NCBI RefSeq assembly: GCF_003258705.1
Contig: NZ_CP029480.1
Span: 4,030,001 to 4,094,000, forward strand
DNA length: 64,000 nt
Origin: Arcticibacterium luteifluviistationis
GTDB lineage: Bacteria > Bacteroidota > Bacteroidia > Cytophagales > Spirosomataceae
Reading direction: 5' to 3'
Position numbers and translations under genes: made by a program. This document shows, one piece after another, positions 62,894 to 64,000 of this stretch (position 1 is the stretch's first letter; each line of letters begins with the position of its first letter). The notes under the pieces are model-generated. The model saw only the letters and a program-made list of their open reading frames with translations. It ran no database searches and was not told the origin of the DNA.

Positions 62894-64000
62894 ATGCAAA
62901 AAAGAAACATAGCCATATTAGGTTCTACTGGCTCTATTGGCTCTCAAGCCTTGGAGGTTATTGAAGCCAATTCTGATTTATTTCAAATAGAAGTACTAAC
63001 CGCTCAAAACAATGCGGATTTACTTATAAAACAAGCCGCCAAGTTTAAACCAAACGTGGTGGTCATAGGAAACGAAGAGCTTTACGACCAAGTTTCAAAC
63101 GCTCTTGACCCTTTAGACATAAAAGTTTATGCAGGTCAAAATGCTCTTGGAGCTGTGGTGGAATCTGACGAAGTACATATGGTGCTAACAGCACTAGTGG
63201 GTTACGCAGGTTTACTTCCTACTATCAGAGCCATAAAAGCAAGAAAGCATATCGCCCTTGCCAATAAAGAAACCTTGGTGGTGGCTGGTGAATTAATTAC
63301 ACAGTTGGCTATTGAAAATAAGGTTGAAATTTTACCCGTTGATTCTGAGCACTCTGCTATTTTTCAATGTTTAGTGGGTGAAAACTTAAACCCTATTGAA
63401 AAAATTGTATTGACTGCTTCTGGCGGACCGTTTAGAGGAAAAGACAGAGCATTCTTAGAAACCGTCACAAAAGAACAAGCCCTCAAGCATCCAAACTGGG
63501 AAATGGGAGCCAAAATCACCATTGACTCTGCTTCCTTAATGAACAAGGGTTTGGAGGTTATTGAGGCAAAATGGCTGTTTGACTTAAAGTCGGAACAGAT
63601 AGAAGTCATCGTGCACCCACAAAGTATTATCCACTCCTTGGTACAGTTTGAAGATGGAAGTATGAAAGCTCAAATGGGCTTGCCAGACATGAAACTTCCT
63701 ATTCAATATGCCATAGGTTTTCCACAACGATTAAAGTCTGACTTCCCAAGGTTTGACTTTATGGATTACCCAAACTTAACTTTCGAAAAACCTGATTTAG
63801 AAACTTTTAGAAATCTTGGCTTTGCTTTTAATGCCCTTAATCAAGGCGGAAATATGGCCTGTATCGTGAACGCAGCTAATGAAATTGCTGTTGATGCTTT
63901 TCTTAAAGACAAAATTGGTTTCCTTCAAATGTCTGATTTGATAGAAAACTGCATGAACAATGTGTCCTTTGTGAAAAAACCGAGTTTGGATGATTATATT
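62894..64000 (+). CDS. dxr: 1-deoxy-D-xylulose 5-phosphate reductoisomerase (partial, 3' end cut)
   Basis: The frame from ATG 62894 stays open to the window edge (369 codons), so about 20 residues are missing. It catalyses the second step of the MEP isoprenoid pathway, reducing DXP to MEP with NADPH. Visible hallmarks are the NADPH loop GSTGSIG (10-16), NKETLVVAGE, the metal-binding DSEHSAIFQ, the TIDSASLMNKGLEVIEA segment, VHPQSIIHSLVQ and the C-terminal-side NAANEIAVDAF. Length and motifs agree with the family (about 385-398 residues). It was not listed as a complete frame because no stop is visible. Confidence 0.95.
   Translation, partial: MQKRNIAILGSTGSIGSQALEVIEANSDLFQIEVLTAQNNADLLIKQAAKFKPNVVVIGNEELYDQVSNALDPLDIKVYAGQNALGAVVESDEVHMVLTALVGYAGLLPTIRAIKARKHIALANKETLVVAGELITQLAIENKVEILPVDSEHSAIFQCLVGENLNPIEKIVLTASGGPFRGKDRAFLETVTKEQALKHPNWEMGAKITIDSASLMNKGLEVIEAKWLFDLKSEQIEVIVHPQSIIHSLVQFEDGSMKAQMGLPDMKLPIQYAIGFPQRLKSDFPRFDFMDYPNLTFEKPDLETFRNLGFAFNALNQGGNMACIVNAANEIAVDAFLKDKIGFLQMSDLIENCMNNVSFVKKPSLDDYI

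Overview
The window looks like chromosomal DNA from a member of the Bacteroidota, most likely a Cytophagales-type environmental bacterium. Support comes from a protein with a type IX secretion (T9SS) C-terminal sorting domain, a TonB-dependent receptor with a carboxypeptidase-regulatory-like N-terminus, DUF5686, DUF4296 and DUF1080 proteins, an acyl-ornithine carbamoyltransferase in place of ordinary OTCase, and many TAnnTTTG (-7) promoter motifs. The DNA is AT-rich and gene-dense. I see no rRNA, tRNA, CRISPR array, phage or insertion sequence, and both ends cut genes (dinB on the left, dxr on the right).

Layout. 1-4.0 kb: end of DNA polymerase IV, then a sugar-type operon (Gfo/Idh/MocA oxidoreductase plus a double DUF1080 protein) divergent from an AraC regulator. 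4.2-11.8 kb: a lone TonB-dependent receptor with an odd Ala/Gln-rich insertion, monomeric isocitrate dehydrogenase, and a T9SS cargo protein. 11.8-16.5 kb: an oxidoreductase, polyprenol-phosphate mannose synthase with a DUF4296 lipoprotein, and a reduced Bat-like pair (DUF58 plus a membrane protein) followed by a NeuD-like acyltransferase. 16.6-23.2 kb: pyruvate carboxylase, a SulP transporter and N-succinylornithine carbamoyltransferase. 23.3-33.5 kb: a RimK/RimB pair, Pmp3-like peptide, MazG, a thioredoxin-fold protein, an unusual quinone-reductase/MaoC fusion, ComB-like phosphatase, an AraC regulator and a polyprenyl-phosphate glycosyltransferase. 34.0-36.2 kb: a PQQ dehydrogenase lipoprotein carrying its own cytochrome c domain.

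36.4-44.9 kb is a surface-glycan cluster: a YfhO membrane protein, a GT4 glycosyltransferase, an FkbM methyltransferase, a fucosyltransferase-like protein, a DUF268 protein, a Wzx-type flippase and a GT2-like enzyme. Four of these genes overlap head to tail, so they are probably translated together. 44.9-52 kb: dihydrolipoamide dehydrogenase, a large membrane protein of GT-C-like appearance, a DEAD-box helicase, a TPR protein, NudK and a DeoR regulator. 52-64 kb: a small secreted repeat protein, a NarL-type two-component system, an M3 peptidase, YgiQ, a soluble PQQ sugar dehydrogenase, a DUF5686 outer-membrane protein and the start of dxr.

Most of the window is housekeeping. The items most worth a second look are the tight glycan cluster, the reductase-MaoC fusion, the receptor insertion, the coupled leader ORF before DUF58, the small secreted AKN-repeat protein, and several strong inverted repeats, including a two-hairpin REP-like element. 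I found no clearly new defence or mobile system.
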